DNA of 64,000 bases from NCBI RefSeq assembly GCF_025917315.1, contig NZ_CP080627.1, positions 1,178,001 through 1,242,000 of the forward strand. The letters run 5' to 3'. This document shows, piece after piece, positions 34,863-45,000 of this stretch. The position numbers and the translations under genes are program-made. Numbering within the stretch: position 1 is the first letter of the stretch; each line of letters opens with the position of its first letter. The stretch comes from Halomonas qaidamensis. Its GTDB lineage: Bacteria; Pseudomonadota; Gammaproteobacteria; Pseudomonadales; Halomonadaceae. Under the pieces are notes generated by a model. It saw nothing but the letters and a program-made list of their open reading frames with translations. It was not told the origin of the DNA and did no database searches.

Positions 34863-35510
34863 ATGACTTCACAAACTGGTATGACTTCACGCCGACGTCG
34901 TGGTTTCCCTCAGGGGCGCGCTGTGGCACCTGTGGCGCTAGTAGCGCTACGCGACCTCTTGGGAGATGAGCGCTGCAACCCCACGCTTAAACGCCGCGAC
35001 CTATTAATAGAACACTTGCACGCTATTCAGGATGCTCACGGTTATTTATCACTGGTCGAGCTACGCGCCTTCGCCTCCTACATGAACCTGCCGATGGCAG
35101 CGGTGTACGAGACAGCGACGTTTTACGCTCACTTTGATGTGGTACACGACCACCAAGCGCCACCGCCTGCTACGACTATTCGCGTGTGTGATTCGCTCTC
35201 CTGCCAGCTGGCAGGCGCCAGTGCGTTACAACAAGCGCTTGAGGAGCGCGTCGACCCTGACGGCGTGCGGATCATACGTGCGCCCTGCATGGGCCGCTGT
35301 AACCACGCCCCAGTAGCTGAAGTTGGCCATCACCACGTGCTGTACGCCACGGCAGATGGCGTCGAGGCGGTGGTTGATACCGGCCACTTTCATCCAGAAG
35401 CGATTGTGTGGCAGCGTCTAACGGCTTATCAGCAAGCCGGCGGCTTTCAACTGCTGGCCCAGTGCCGCAGCGGCCAAGTAAGCGTCGATGCACTGAGCAC
35501 ACTCTTATAG
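34863..35510 (+). CDS. NAD-dependent formate dehydrogenase beta subunit, NuoE-like part (ended by amber codon)
   Basis: This segment contains a thioredoxin-like [2Fe-2S] domain with Cys109, Cys114, Cys142 and Cys146 (VCDSLSC and PCMGRC), as in NuoE/FdsG. It does not end where a free gamma subunit should. It continues through a linker (AYQQAGGFQLLAQ...VSVDALSTLL) that in FDH beta proteins leads straight into the NuoF domain. A TAG at 35508-35510 stops it, and the same frame then continues with QSQLRGLGGAGFPTFKKW. Together with the next entry it would form a 579-aa NuoE-NuoF fusion, the size of methylotroph FDH1 beta. It is best read as the 5' part of a nonsense-interrupted gene. Confidence 0.8.
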   Translation: MTSQTGMTSRRRRGFPQGRAVAPVALVALRDLLGDERCNPTLKRRDLLIEHLHAIQDAHGYLSLVELRAFASYMNLPMAAVYETATFYAHFDVVHDHQAPPPATTIRVCDSLSCQLAGASALQQALEERVDPDGVRIIRAPCMGRCNHAPVAEVGHHHVLYATADGVEAVVDTGHFHPEAIVWQRLTAYQQAGGFQLLAQCRSGQVSVDALSTLL

Positions 35511-36602
35511 CAATCTCAGCTGCGTGGACTTGGCGGCGCGGGTTTCCCCACTTTTAAGAAGTGGCAGGCGGTGCGCCAAGGGGCAGGGCCGCGTTACTGT
35601 GTGATTAACGCTGATGAGGGTGAACCCGGCACCTTTAAAGATCGTTTCTACCTTGAAAAAGCCCCCCACCAATTTCTGGAAGGTGCGCTGGTTAGCGCCT
35701 GGGCAATAGATGCCGAGCGACTCTATATTTACCTGCGCGATGAATACCCTGGGCTTCACCGCGTGCTGCATGAAGCGATTGCCGAGCTTGAAGAGGCCAA
35801 GCTCGTACAGCCAGGGCTTATCGTCATGCGCCGTGGTGCAGGGGCTTATATATGTGGGGAAGAGTCGGCGCTGATTGAGTCTCTAGAAGGTAAACCTGGC
35901 AAGCCTCGCCATCGGCCGCCCTATGTGGCTCAGCAAGGGCTGTTCAACCGCCCGACGCTGGTCAATAACGTTGAAACGGTTTACTGGATACCACGCATTT
36001 GGAAAAAGGGGGCAGCATGGTTTGCTGAGCACGGGCGCAATGGGCGAAGTGGCCTGCGCAGTTTTTCCGTTTCCGGTCGAGTCAACAAGCCGGGTGTGTA
36101 TCTCGCGCCTGCTGGAATCTCCCTGCGTGAACTGATTGATGAGTATTGCGGTGGCATGGCAGAAGGGCACACCCTTGCCGCTTACCTTCCTGGCGGCGCA
36201 TCTGGGGGGATTTTGCCCGCCAGCAAGGCGGATATTCCGTTGGATTTCGATACCCTGAATGCTCACGGCTGCTTCATCGGTTCGGCGGCGATTATCGTGC
36301 TCTCTGAGCACGATAATTTACAGGCCGTTGCGACTAATTTGTTGGCCTTTTTCGCAGATGAATCCTGTGGCCAGTGCACGCCCTGTCGGGTAGGCACTGA
36401 AAAGATGTTGAGCCTGCTTGAAAGCGAGCGTTGGGATGTACAGGCGCTGACTCGGCTGGCCCAAGTAATGCAGGACGCGTCGATCTGCGGGTTAGGCCAG
36501 GCTGCACCGAATCCTGTGCTTGGGCTGCTAAAAGATTTTCGACCGGCGCTTGCCCAGCAGCAGGTTATTGTCAGCGATGCGGTGGAAGGGGGCGCGCCAT
36601 GA
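35511..36602 (+). CDS. NAD-dependent formate dehydrogenase beta subunit, NuoF-like part (no valid start)
   Basis: This is the FMN- and NAD-binding half. The FMN motif LRGLGGAGFPTFKKW begins right after the amber codon, and NADEGEPGTFKDR and GAGAYICGEESALIESLEGKPG follow. The [4Fe-4S] site is SCGQCTPCRVG with the fourth Cys in ASICGLGQ. The first usable start (GTG 35571) lies after the GGAGFPT motif and lacks a convincing ribosome site, so separate translation would give a defective flavin site. The end overlaps the alpha-subunit start by four bases (ATGA), so translation of the alpha gene is normally coupled to this one. Confidence 0.75.
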   Translation, partial: QSQLRGLGGAGFPTFKKWQAVRQGAGPRYCVINADEGEPGTFKDRFYLEKAPHQFLEGALVSAWAIDAERLYIYLRDEYPGLHRVLHEAIAELEEAKLVQPGLIVMRRGAGAYICGEESALIESLEGKPGKPRHRPPYVAQQGLFNRPTLVNNVETVYWIPRIWKKGAAWFAEHGRNGRSGLRSFSVSGRVNKPGVYLAPAGISLRELIDEYCGGMAEGHTLAAYLPGGASGGILPASKADIPLDFDTLNAHGCFIGSAAIIVLSEHDNLQAVATNLLAFFADESCGQCTPCRVGTEKMLSLLESERWDVQALTRLAQVMQDASICGLGQAAPNPVLGLLKDFRPALAQQQVIVSDAVEGGAP

Positions 36603-39406
36603 GTACTGAATTTGCGCTAACGCTGGATGGTCACGAAGTGACTGCTTATGCCGGTGAAACCCTCTGGCAGGTGGCCAAGCGCGCAGGAGAAACCATCCCC
36701 CATCTCTGTTTCAAAGAGGCTCCAGGTTACCGTGCCGATGGTAACTGCCGTGTTTGCATGGTCGAGATTGACGGCGAGCGCACCTTGGCGGCCAGCTGTA
36801 TACGTGAAGCAGCGCCGGGCATGGTGGTGCGCAGCGCAAGCTCTCACCGCGCGGTGCAGGCCCGTGAAACCGTGCTGGAGCTGTTCATGGCGGATCAGCC
36901 CAGTCGAGCGGAAAGCCCCGACCGTTCCAGCCATTTTTGGAAGACTGCCGAGCAGCTTTCAGTGGATGAACATGCTGTTAAGGCATGGCTGCCACCGCGC
37001 CGGAAAACCCCTGTTAGCCACGCGGTGGTGGCGCCGTCAGTTCAACAGCCAGATACCAGCCATCCCGCCATGCAGGTTAATTTAAACGCTTGTATTACCT
37101 GCAACCTGTGCGTACGCGCCTGCCGTGAGGTGCAAAGCAACGACGTGATTGGCCTGGCTCAGCGCGGCGCGGCAGCCACGGTGGTGTTTGATTTTAACGA
37201 CCCGATGGGCGATAGCACCTGTGTTGGCTGTGGCGAGTGTGTTCAGGCGTGCCCGACGGGAGCGCTGATGCCTGCCTCGTTGGTGAATTCGGCTGGCCAC
37301 GGCGATTCACACAGTCAGCGACAGGTTGATTCCGTTTGCCCTTACTGCGGCGTGGGCTGCCAGCTTACCTACCATATGAATAACGACGCCCTGGCGTATG
37401 TAGAAGGGCGCAACGGCCCTGCTAACCAGGGTCGTCTGTGCGTGAAAGGGCGCTTTGGGTTTGACTACGTTAGCCATTTGGCACGGCTAACCAAGCCGCT
37501 GCTGCGCAAACCGGGAGTGGCTAAAGGTCTCGACCCAAGCTTTGACCCTGCCAAGCCGCTCAGTCATTTCCGCGAGGCCAGTTGGGAAGAAGCACTCGAC
37601 GTGGCCGCCAGCGGCTTAAGGAACCTCAAGGCCGCCCATGGCCCAGAAGCCTTGGCGGGCTTTGGCAGCGCTAAATGCTCCAATGAAGAAGCCTGGCTAT
37701 TCCAGAAGCTGGTGCGTACGGGGTTTGGCAGCAATAACGTTGATCACTGCACCCGGCTGTGTCACGCCAGTTCTGTCGCTGCGCTGATGGAGTGCCTGGG
37801 GTCTGGGGCGGTAACGGCATCGTTTATGCAGGCTCTGGAAGCAGACGTGGTGATCCTGACGGGTTGTAACCCAGCGGTAAACCATCCTGTCGCGGCCACC
37901 TTCTTCAAGCAAGCTGCCAAACGCGGCACTGAGATTATTATTCTCGACCCTCGCGGGCAGGCATTAGATGCTTACGCTAGCCTGAGCGTTCGCTTTACGC
38001 CAGGCGGCGATGTCTCGTTATTCAACGCGCTGCTCCACGTCATTATTGCCGAAGAGCTGTATGACAACGCCTATATTCAAGCGCATACCGAAGGCTTTGA
38101 GGCATTGAAAAACAGCGTTGCCCATAGCACTCCTGAAGCCATGAGCGTGCTGTGTGGCGTCGCGCCAGAGACTCTTCGCGAGGTGGCGCGGCGCTACGCC
38201 AGCGCTGAGAAAGCGATGATCTTCTGGGGCATGGGCATTTCTCAGCATACCCATGGCACCGACAACGCGCGCTGTCTGATCTCATTGGCGCTGGCGTGCG
38301 GTCATACAGGCCGCCCAGGCACTGGTCTGCACCCGCTGCGCGGACAAAATAATGTGCAGGGCGCATCCGATGCGGGGCTTATTCCCATGGTGTTGCCCGA
38401 CTATCAGCCGGTGGGGGATCGCCAATTGCGGGCTGCTTTTGAAGAGCTGTGGAATACCCCGCTCAGTGCCGAACCAGGGCTGACGGTGGTCGAAGTCATG
38501 GATGCTATCCACGCGGGGAGTGTGCGCGGTATGTACATCCTGGGTGAGAACCCCGCTATGTCTGATCCAGACCTGACTCATGCCAGAGCCGCCCTTGGCA
38601 AACTTGAACATCTGGTGGTGCAGGATTTGTTCGTCACTGAAACCGCCCAGTTTGCCGATGTCATTCTGCCAGCTTCCGCCTGGCCTGAGAAAGACGGCAC
38701 TGTGACCAACACCAACCGCCAGGTGCAGTTAGGCCGCGCGGCGCTGCCGCTACCGGGAGATGCCAAGCCCGATTGGTGGATTATCCAGGAGATTGCCAAG
38801 CGCTTTGAGCTTGGCTGGAACTATGCCCACCCTCAGGAAGTGTTCGTAGAGATGCAGCAGAGTATGGCGTCGTTTAATCACATCAGCTGGGCGCGGCTGG
38901 TGCGGGAAGGCTCGGTAACGTACCCCTGCCCAGCGGAAGATTTACCTGGCCAGGATGTGGTGTTCAGCGACGCCTTTCCACGCAAAGGTGGGTTAGCTAA
39001 ATTTTCCCCTACGCGCCCGTTACCGCCAGACGAACCGGTAGATGACGCTTACCCCACGGTATTAACCACTGGTCGGCAACTAGAGCATTGGCACACCGGC
39101 TCCATGACTCGGCGCAGCCACGTATTAAATGCCCTGGAGCCAGACGCTGTGGCCAGTCTTTCCCCAGGCGAGTTAAATCGCTTAGGCGTTGTACCAGGAG
39201 AAAAGCTGACGATCACAACGCGACGCGGCACGATTACGCTAACCGCCAGAATGGACTCAAAAATTCCTGATGGCATGGTGTTTGTGCCGTTCGCTTATGC
39301 AGAGGCGGCAGCCAACCTGCTGACCAACCCAGCGCTTGATCCCTACGGCAAAATACCGGAGTTCAAATACGCGGCGTGTCGGTTAGCACCTCTAGTGAGC
39401 TCCTAG
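36599..39406 (+). CDS. NAD-dependent formate dehydrogenase alpha (molybdopterin) subunit
   Basis: This is the catalytic subunit, oxidising formate to CO2 at a Mo- or W-bis-pterin centre. The ATG at 36599 overlaps the beta stop. A longer frame from 36431 lies inside the beta gene and is rejected. The 935-aa protein has an N-terminal [2Fe-2S] domain (Cys37, 50, 53, 67), two ferredoxin clusters (Cys165-175 and 208-218), a fourth cluster (Cys247, 250, 254, 281) and the cofactor domain. The metal ligand is cysteine, Cys388 with His389 in CTRLCHASS, not selenocysteine. It resembles the soluble cytoplasmic FdsA/FDH1 type. No fdhD, FdsC-like or FdsD-like accessory gene lies alongside. Confidence 0.92.
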   Translation: MSTEFALTLDGHEVTAYAGETLWQVAKRAGETIPHLCFKEAPGYRADGNCRVCMVEIDGERTLAASCIREAAPGMVVRSASSHRAVQARETVLELFMADQPSRAESPDRSSHFWKTAEQLSVDEHAVKAWLPPRRKTPVSHAVVAPSVQQPDTSHPAMQVNLNACITCNLCVRACREVQSNDVIGLAQRGAAATVVFDFNDPMGDSTCVGCGECVQACPTGALMPASLVNSAGHGDSHSQRQVDSVCPYCGVGCQLTYHMNNDALAYVEGRNGPANQGRLCVKGRFGFDYVSHLARLTKPLLRKPGVAKGLDPSFDPAKPLSHFREASWEEALDVAASGLRNLKAAHGPEALAGFGSAKCSNEEAWLFQKLVRTGFGSNNVDHCTRLCHASSVAALMECLGSGAVTASFMQALEADVVILTGCNPAVNHPVAATFFKQAAKRGTEIIILDPRGQALDAYASLSVRFTPGGDVSLFNALLHVIIAEELYDNAYIQAHTEGFEALKNSVAHSTPEAMSVLCGVAPETLREVARRYASAEKAMIFWGMGISQHTHGTDNARCLISLALACGHTGRPGTGLHPLRGQNNVQGASDAGLIPMVLPDYQPVGDRQLRAAFEELWNTPLSAEPGLTVVEVMDAIHAGSVRGMYILGENPAMSDPDLTHARAALGKLEHLVVQDLFVTETAQFADVILPASAWPEKDGTVTNTNRQVQLGRAALPLPGDAKPDWWIIQEIAKRFELGWNYAHPQEVFVEMQQSMASFNHISWARLVREGSVTYPCPAEDLPGQDVVFSDAFPRKGGLAKFSPTRPLPPDEPVDDAYPTVLTTGRQLEHWHTGSMTRRSHVLNALEPDAVASLSPGELNRLGVVPGEKLTITTRRGTITLTARMDSKIPDGMVFVPFAYAEAAANLLTNPALDPYGKIPEFKYAACRLAPLVSS

Positions 39407-39526
39407 TTAGTACCCTCTAAATAAAATGTGAATGCGTCATACGCCCCTTGTCCCTGCAAGTGGTGCCTGGGTTGGGGTATCATCTCTGCAAAGTGGTTTG
39501 ATTCATGTGATGGAGTAAGCGGGGCG

Positions 39527-40132
39527 ATGGCACAAGTGCAGGCAGTGCAACGTGTGTTGATGATCGATAATTACGACAGCTTCACGTTCAATATCGTCCA
39601 GTACCTCGGCGAGCTGGGAGCCGAGGTGGTGACCTACCGTAATGATGAGCTTACCCTTGAACAAATTGACGCCTTAGCGCCTACCCATTTAGTTATTTCA
39701 CCAGGGCCATGCACCCCTAATGAAGCGGGAGTATCGCTGGCAGCGATTGCTCACTTTGCGGGTAAGTTGCCTATTTTGGGCGTTTGTCTTGGGCATCAGG
39801 CGATTGGCCAGGTTTACGGTGGTAGGGTAGTGCGTGCACCCCAGGTGATGCATGGCAAAACGTCTGCTGTTGTGCACGGTGGGCAAGGGGTATTTAACGG
39901 GCTTGAAAACCCGCTAGAAGTGACCCGTTACCACTCGTTAGTGGTAGATAAAGCAAGCTTGCCGGAGTGTTTTGAAGTCACCGCCTGGACCGCAGACGAT
40001 GATGTTACGCCAGGGCTGATAATGGGCTTTCGTCATCGTACCCTGGATGTTGAAGGGGTACAGTTTCATCCTGAGTCGATTCTCACGCGCCAAGGCCATG
40101 CGTTATTGGCCAATTTTTTAACACGCGGCTAA
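39527..40132 (+). CDS. trpG: Anthranilate synthase glutamine amidotransferase subunit
   Basis: This subunit supplies ammonia from glutamine to anthranilate synthase. The ATG at 39527 (201 aa) is chosen because the family starts close to [17 protein letters not shown]. The frame is open for 99 nt upstream without conservation. The nucleophile is Cys in [10 protein letters not shown] and the His/Glu pair is in VQFHPES. GGAG lies 12 nt upstream. It begins trpG-trpD-trpC. trpE is not in the window. TrpG may also serve PabB (pabA function), as in several bacteria. Confidence 0.93.
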   Translation: MAQVQAVQRVLMIDNYDSFTFNIVQYLGELGAEVVTYRNDELTLEQIDALAPTHLVISPGPCTPNEAGVSLAAIAHFAGKLPILGVCLGHQAIGQVYGGRVVRAPQVMHGKTSAVVHGGQGVFNGLENPLEVTRYHSLVVDKASLPECFEVTAWTADDDVTPGLIMGFRHRTLDVEGVQFHPESILTRQGHALLANFLTRG

Positions 40133-40168
40133 CTGCCAAATTTATACGCTTTAGGGGCTTTTCTGTTC

Positions 40169-41188
40169 ATGCAAATGCGAGATGCAATTAATGCGGTAAT
40201 GCGCCGCGAAGACCTCTCTTTCGATGCAATGCACGCGCTAATGCGCCAGATCATGACCGGCGAAGCCTCCGATGCGCAAATTGGTGGCCTGCTGGTGGGG
40301 CTGGCCATGAAAGGCGAGAGCGCCGAGGAAATTAGCGCGGCGGCCCAGGTTATGCGCGAGCTAATGAAGCGGGTAGAGCTACATACCGATAACGTAGTAG
40401 ATATTGTCGGTACCGGCGGTGATGGTGCGAACCTGTTTAACGTTTCTACGGCGGCTAGCTTTGTGGCGGCCGCTGGGGGCGCTCATGTGGCTAAGCATGG
40501 TAACCGCAGCGTTTCTTCATCCTCGGGCAGTGCAGACCTTTTCGATATCGCCGGTATTTACCTTGATCTCAAACCTGAGCAAGTGGCGCGCTGTATTGAG
40601 CAGGTCGGTGTGGGCTTTATGTTTGCCCCCAACCATCACCCGGCCATGCGCTACGCTATTGGTCCGCGCCGGGAGATGGGCGTGCGCACGCTGTTTAACA
40701 TCCTTGGCCCTTTAACTAATCCTGCCGGAGCACCTAATCAAGTGCTGGGCGTGTACTCGCTTGAGCTAGTGCCGTTAATGGCGGAAGTGCTTCGAAAGCT
40801 TGGCAGTCGTCACGTGCTGGTGGTGCACTCTGAAGATGGTTTAGATGAGATTTCGTTGGCTGCACCCACGCGGGTGGCTGAACTGAAAGATGGCAACATT
40901 ACTGAATACACCATTACCCCAGAAGAGTTGGGTATTGAGCGCCAAAGCCTTGCCGCGCTAAAAGCGACCAGTGCAGAAGACAGCCTGCGGTTAGTAAAAT
41001 CTGCGCTAAGTGGTGAAGGAGCGGCTGCTGATATGGTGGCGCTCAATGCTGGCGCGGCGCTTTATTGCGCAGGCGTAGCGGATAACTTAAATGAGGGCGT
41101 ATTAGTCGCGCAGGATGCTCAAGCCTCTAAACTGCCGCTTGAAAAGCTAAAAGAGCTTTCGCACTTTACTAGCGTCTTTAAAGGATAA
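40169..41188 (+). CDS. trpD: Anthranilate phosphoribosyltransferase
   Basis: This enzyme (339 aa) transfers phosphoribose from PRPP to anthranilate. The PRPP loop [40 protein letters not shown] and the [21 protein letters not shown] block are diagnostic. It follows trpG by 36 nt and precedes trpC by 7 nt, so the three are co-transcribed. Confidence 0.97.
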   Translation: MQMRDAINAVMRREDLSFDAMHALMRQIMTGEASDAQIGGLLVGLAMKGESAEEISAAAQVMRELMKRVELHTDNVVDIVGTGGDGANLFNVSTAASFVAAAGGAHVAKHGNRSVSSSSGSADLFDIAGIYLDLKPEQVARCIEQVGVGFMFAPNHHPAMRYAIGPRREMGVRTLFNILGPLTNPAGAPNQVLGVYSLELVPLMAEVLRKLGSRHVLVVHSEDGLDEISLAAPTRVAELKDGNITEYTITPEELGIERQSLAALKATSAEDSLRLVKSALSGEGAAADMVALNAGAALYCAGVADNLNEGVLVAQDAQASKLPLEKLKELSHFTSVFKG

Positions 41189-41195
41189 AAATCCA

Positions 41196-41999
41196 ATGAC
41201 TGACCAGGCAACGCCAACTATTTTAACGCGCATTTTGGCCCGAAAGGACGAAGAAGTCGCAGAGCGCCTGCAGGCGGTAACCGAGGCAGACCTGCTGGCG
41301 CTGGCTGAAAAGCAGAGTGCTCCCCGTGGTTTTATCGACGCGCTGAATGCCCGCATTATCGCAGGCGACGCAGCAGTCATCGCTGAAATTAAAAAAGCCT
41401 CGCCTTCTAAAGGCGTCATGCGTGAAGATTTTCATCCTGCGGATATTGCCAAAAGCTATGCCGAAGGCGGCGCAGCATGCCTATCCGTATTGACCGATGC
41501 AGACTTTTTTCAGGGTCATGAAGACTTTCTGATCGCCGCCCGCGATGCGTGCGATCTGCCCGTGATTCGTAAAGATTTTATTACCCATGGCTACCAGGTG
41601 ACCGAGGCGCGAGCTATCGGTGCAGACTGCATCTTGCTGATTGTCGCTGCCCTAGACGACGCCCAGCTGCGTGATCTGCATCAGCAAGCCAATGCGTTAG
41701 GCATGGATGTACTCGTCGAGGTGCACGACGCTGTTGAGCTTGAGCGAGCCCTGGCGCTGGATTTAAAGCTGGTGGGTATTAACAACCGCAATTTGCATAC
41801 CTTTGATACCAGCCTTAACACCACCTTAGATCTTCTGCCGCGAATCCCTGAAGGCGTCACGATCATCACGGAATCCGGCATCCAAACTCGGGATGACGTG
41901 GAACTTATGCGTGACCATGACGTGAATGGTTTCCTCGTCGGTGAAGCCTTCATGCGCGAAGAGGACCCGGGTCAGGCCCTCAAGCGTCTCTTCTTTTAA
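41196..41999 (+). CDS. trpC: Indole-3-glycerol-phosphate synthase
   Basis: This enzyme catalyses indole ring closure in tryptophan synthesis. At 267 aa it is a stand-alone TrpC, not fused to TrpF. Motifs are [57 protein letters not shown] and [12 protein letters not shown]. Last gene of trpGDC. Confidence 0.97.
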   Translation: MTDQATPTILTRILARKDEEVAERLQAVTEADLLALAEKQSAPRGFIDALNARIIAGDAAVIAEIKKASPSKGVMREDFHPADIAKSYAEGGAACLSVLTDADFFQGHEDFLIAARDACDLPVIRKDFITHGYQVTEARAIGADCILLIVAALDDAQLRDLHQQANALGMDVLVEVHDAVELERALALDLKLVGINNRNLHTFDTSLNTTLDLLPRIPEGVTIITESGIQTRDDVELMRDHDVNGFLVGEAFMREEDPGQALKRLFF

Positions 42000-42005
42000 C
42001 TGACA

Positions 42006-42036
42006 TTGTTTGAAACGTTAGTTGTTTGAAACGTTA
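42006..42036. repeat. 15-bp direct repeat, two copies, 16-bp period
   Basis: The unit ttgtttgaaacgtta occurs at 42006-42020 and 42022-42036, in the short gap between the convergent trpC and ydiJ genes. No standard terminator is seen there. Confidence 0.85.
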
Positions 42037-42046
42037 ATAGCATGCA

Positions 42047-45000
42047 CTAGCCTGCCCGCTTTAAGCACCCAAGCAGCGCTTGAAGCGGGTGGTGCAACGT
42101 TTGTGCTGAGTAGCGTTTCACCTGGCTACGACAGGAGTAGCCGGTGGCGAGTAGCTTGCCCGCGTTTTCCTCGGCTTCCACCTGGGGCTGCCAGGACTGG
42201 GCGTAGATCTTCTTAGAAGTGTCGACATTACGGGTTTCATGTCCGTAGGTGCCGGACATCCCGCAACAGCCCGTGGTGGCTAACTCCAGCTCTAAACCAA
42301 ACGCCGCAAACACCTGTTGCCAGGCTTTGGGGCTGCCTGGTGCGTTAGTCTTTTCGGTGCAGTGAGACAGCAGCTTAAAGCCTGGGTCGGTTAAGTTCAG
42401 TTGGCTAGGCGCTAGCGTGTTAATGCGGGTGGCTAGCCACTCTTGTAGCATCAGCACGTTAGGCACTTGCTCTACCCCTAGCGCTTTGATGTACTCCTGG
42501 CGGTAGGTCAGCGTCATGGCAGGGTCGATACCCACCATCGGCACTTCAAACTCTGCCAACGCCCGCAGGCGCTTGGCCTGTTTTTCTGCCGTGCGCTCAA
42601 AGGCACCTAAAAAGCCCTGCACGTGCAGCGGTTTGCCGTTAGCAGAAAACGGCATCACAAACACCCGCAGATTCAACCGCGACAGTAGTTCCACCACGTC
42701 CATCACCAGCTTGGCTTCGAAGTGGCTGGTGAAGGCGTCCTGGACAATAATCACGCTGTTGGCGCGCTGCTGCTCGGTAAGCAGTACCAGCGAGGTGGGA
42801 GTGGCTTCCGCAACGCCCCAAGCCCTTAGCTGTTTCTTTACGCTGGCACGTGAAAGCTGCGGGGAGTCGCTCATTCCCAACCCTTTGCGCATCAGACTGT
42901 CTACCCAGCGCTGGTTGAGTAGGGCGTTATATAGCGGCGCGACCTTGGCAAGGGTGGGCAACATGAATTCGGTGCCGCCGATGATGTAATCGCGCAGCGG
43001 GCGTAAATAGCGGCCGTGGTAGACCTCTAAAAACTGCGAACGGAACTGCGGCACGTTGACCTTAATCGGACACTGGCCCGCACAGGATTTACACGCCAAG
43101 CAGCCCGCCATGGCATCGTAAACTTGGTGAGAGTAGTCGTGGTGTTGCTGTTTACTAACGGTGTTCATCACCCGGCGGGGGAAGCTTTTAACAAAGCCCC
43201 AGCCGTTTTCGGCTTTCTTCTTGCGCGACTCTTCCACCACATCGATGCCCGCTTGAGACTGCAGGCGCAGCCACTCACGCATCAAGCTGGCACGGCCTTT
43301 GGGAGAGTGACGGCGGTCGCGGGTGGCCTTCCAGGAAGGGCACATGGGGTCATCAACATCGTAGTTGTAACAGGCACCATTGCCGTTGCAGTACACCGCG
43401 GCGTCATAGGCCTGCCACGCCCGTTCATCAATGGTGCGATCCAACTGGCCGCGCATAGTGACGCCATCGACCGTTAACAGATCAGGGTCGCTGTCTTTGG
43501 CGATTAATGTAGTGTTGTCAGAAGGCGATGCAATCTTGCCAGGGTTCAGCTGGTTATGAGGATCAAACGCGGCTTTGACGCGCTGCAGGCTGGGGTAGAG
43601 TTCACCAAAGAACTTAGGGCCATACTCAGAACGCACGCCTTTGCCGTGTTCGCCCCATAACAGCCCACTGTACTTCTGAGTGAGAGCCGCCACTTCATCG
43701 GAAATCTCACGAATCAGTTTTTCCTGTTGGGGATCTTTCATATCCAGTGCCGGGCGCACGTGCAGCACTCCCGCATCCACATGGCCAAACATCCCGTAGG
43801 AAAGTTGCCGAGCATCCAGCGCGGCGCGGAACTCGCTGATAAAGTCAGCTAGGTGTTCCGGCGGGACGGCGGTGTCTTCCACAAACGCAATCGGGCGCTT
43901 TTCGCCCTGCACGTTACCCAGCAAACCCACCGAGCGTTTACGCATAGCGTAGACTTTTTGAATCTGAGGACGGCCTTCGGCCAGGGTGTAGCCTAAGCGC
44001 TCGACGGTCACATCGCGGCCAAGGTGCTCGGTAAAGGAGCGAACCCGTTCCGCCAAACGCTCAGGATCATCGTCATTAAACTCGATCAGGTTAATGCCCC
44101 GAATTGGCGTGTGGCCGGTGGCGGGGAAAAACTCTGCCACGCTGTCCCAGACAAAGTCTTCCATGGCCAGCTGCAGCACGGTGTCATCGATGGTTTCAAT
44201 CGAGGTAGGGCGAGCGCTGGCGGTCATGAGGGCTTTGGCATCACGCAGCGCCTCCATAAAACTGGCATAGCGCACATTCACTAGCGTTGAGTGCTTCGGG
44301 ATCGGCAGTACGTTCAATACTGCTTCATTCAAAAAGCCTAACGAGCCTTCCGAGCCACACAGCAGGCTGTTCAGGTTCAGTTGGCCTTGCGCTTCCCGCA
44401 GGTGAGCTAAATCGTAGCCGGTTAAGCAGCGGTTGAGCGGCGGAAATTTCGCTTCAATCAACTCGCGCTGCTGGTCAATAATCTCAGCGGCGGTGGTATG
44501 CACATGACCAAGAATGCCGGATTGCGCAACAGCCTGCTGCTCCTCGTCAGCGCTAAGCGCACGGCTGTGCAAGTGCTGGCCCCCCAGCAAAACCGTGTCC
44601 AGTTCCAGCACGTGGTCACGGGTTTTACCGTATTCACAACTGCCCTGGCCGCTGGCATCGGTGGAAATCATGCCGCCGATGGTGGCGCGATTAGAAGTGG
44701 ATAACTCCGGTGCAAAAAACAGCCCGTGGGGCTTCAATGCCGCGTTGAGCTGATCTTTCACCACGCCCGCCTGAACGCGTACCCGGCGTGCCTCTACATT
44801 GATCTCTAAAATCTGGTTCATATGGCGGGACACATCCACCACGATACCGTCGGTCAACGACTGGCCGTTAGTGCCCGTGCCGCCGCCCCGAGGCGTGAGC
44901 ACGATATCGCGATGGGGCAGCTCAGCAGCCAATTTAGCGAGGCGCTCAAGGTCTTCCGCATGTTTAGGAAACACCGCAGCCTGGGGCAAGCGCTGGTAAA

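Noticed and set aside
35508-35510. Amber codon read as pyrrolysine
   Set aside because: No pyrrolysine genes are visible, the position lies in a linker, and the family has ordinary residues there. A mutation or sequence error is simpler.
36431-36598. N-terminal 56-residue extension of the formate dehydrogenase alpha subunit
   Set aside because: It lies inside the beta gene in another frame, shows no conservation, and the ATG at 36599 gives the normal ferredoxin-like start and an ATGA overlap.
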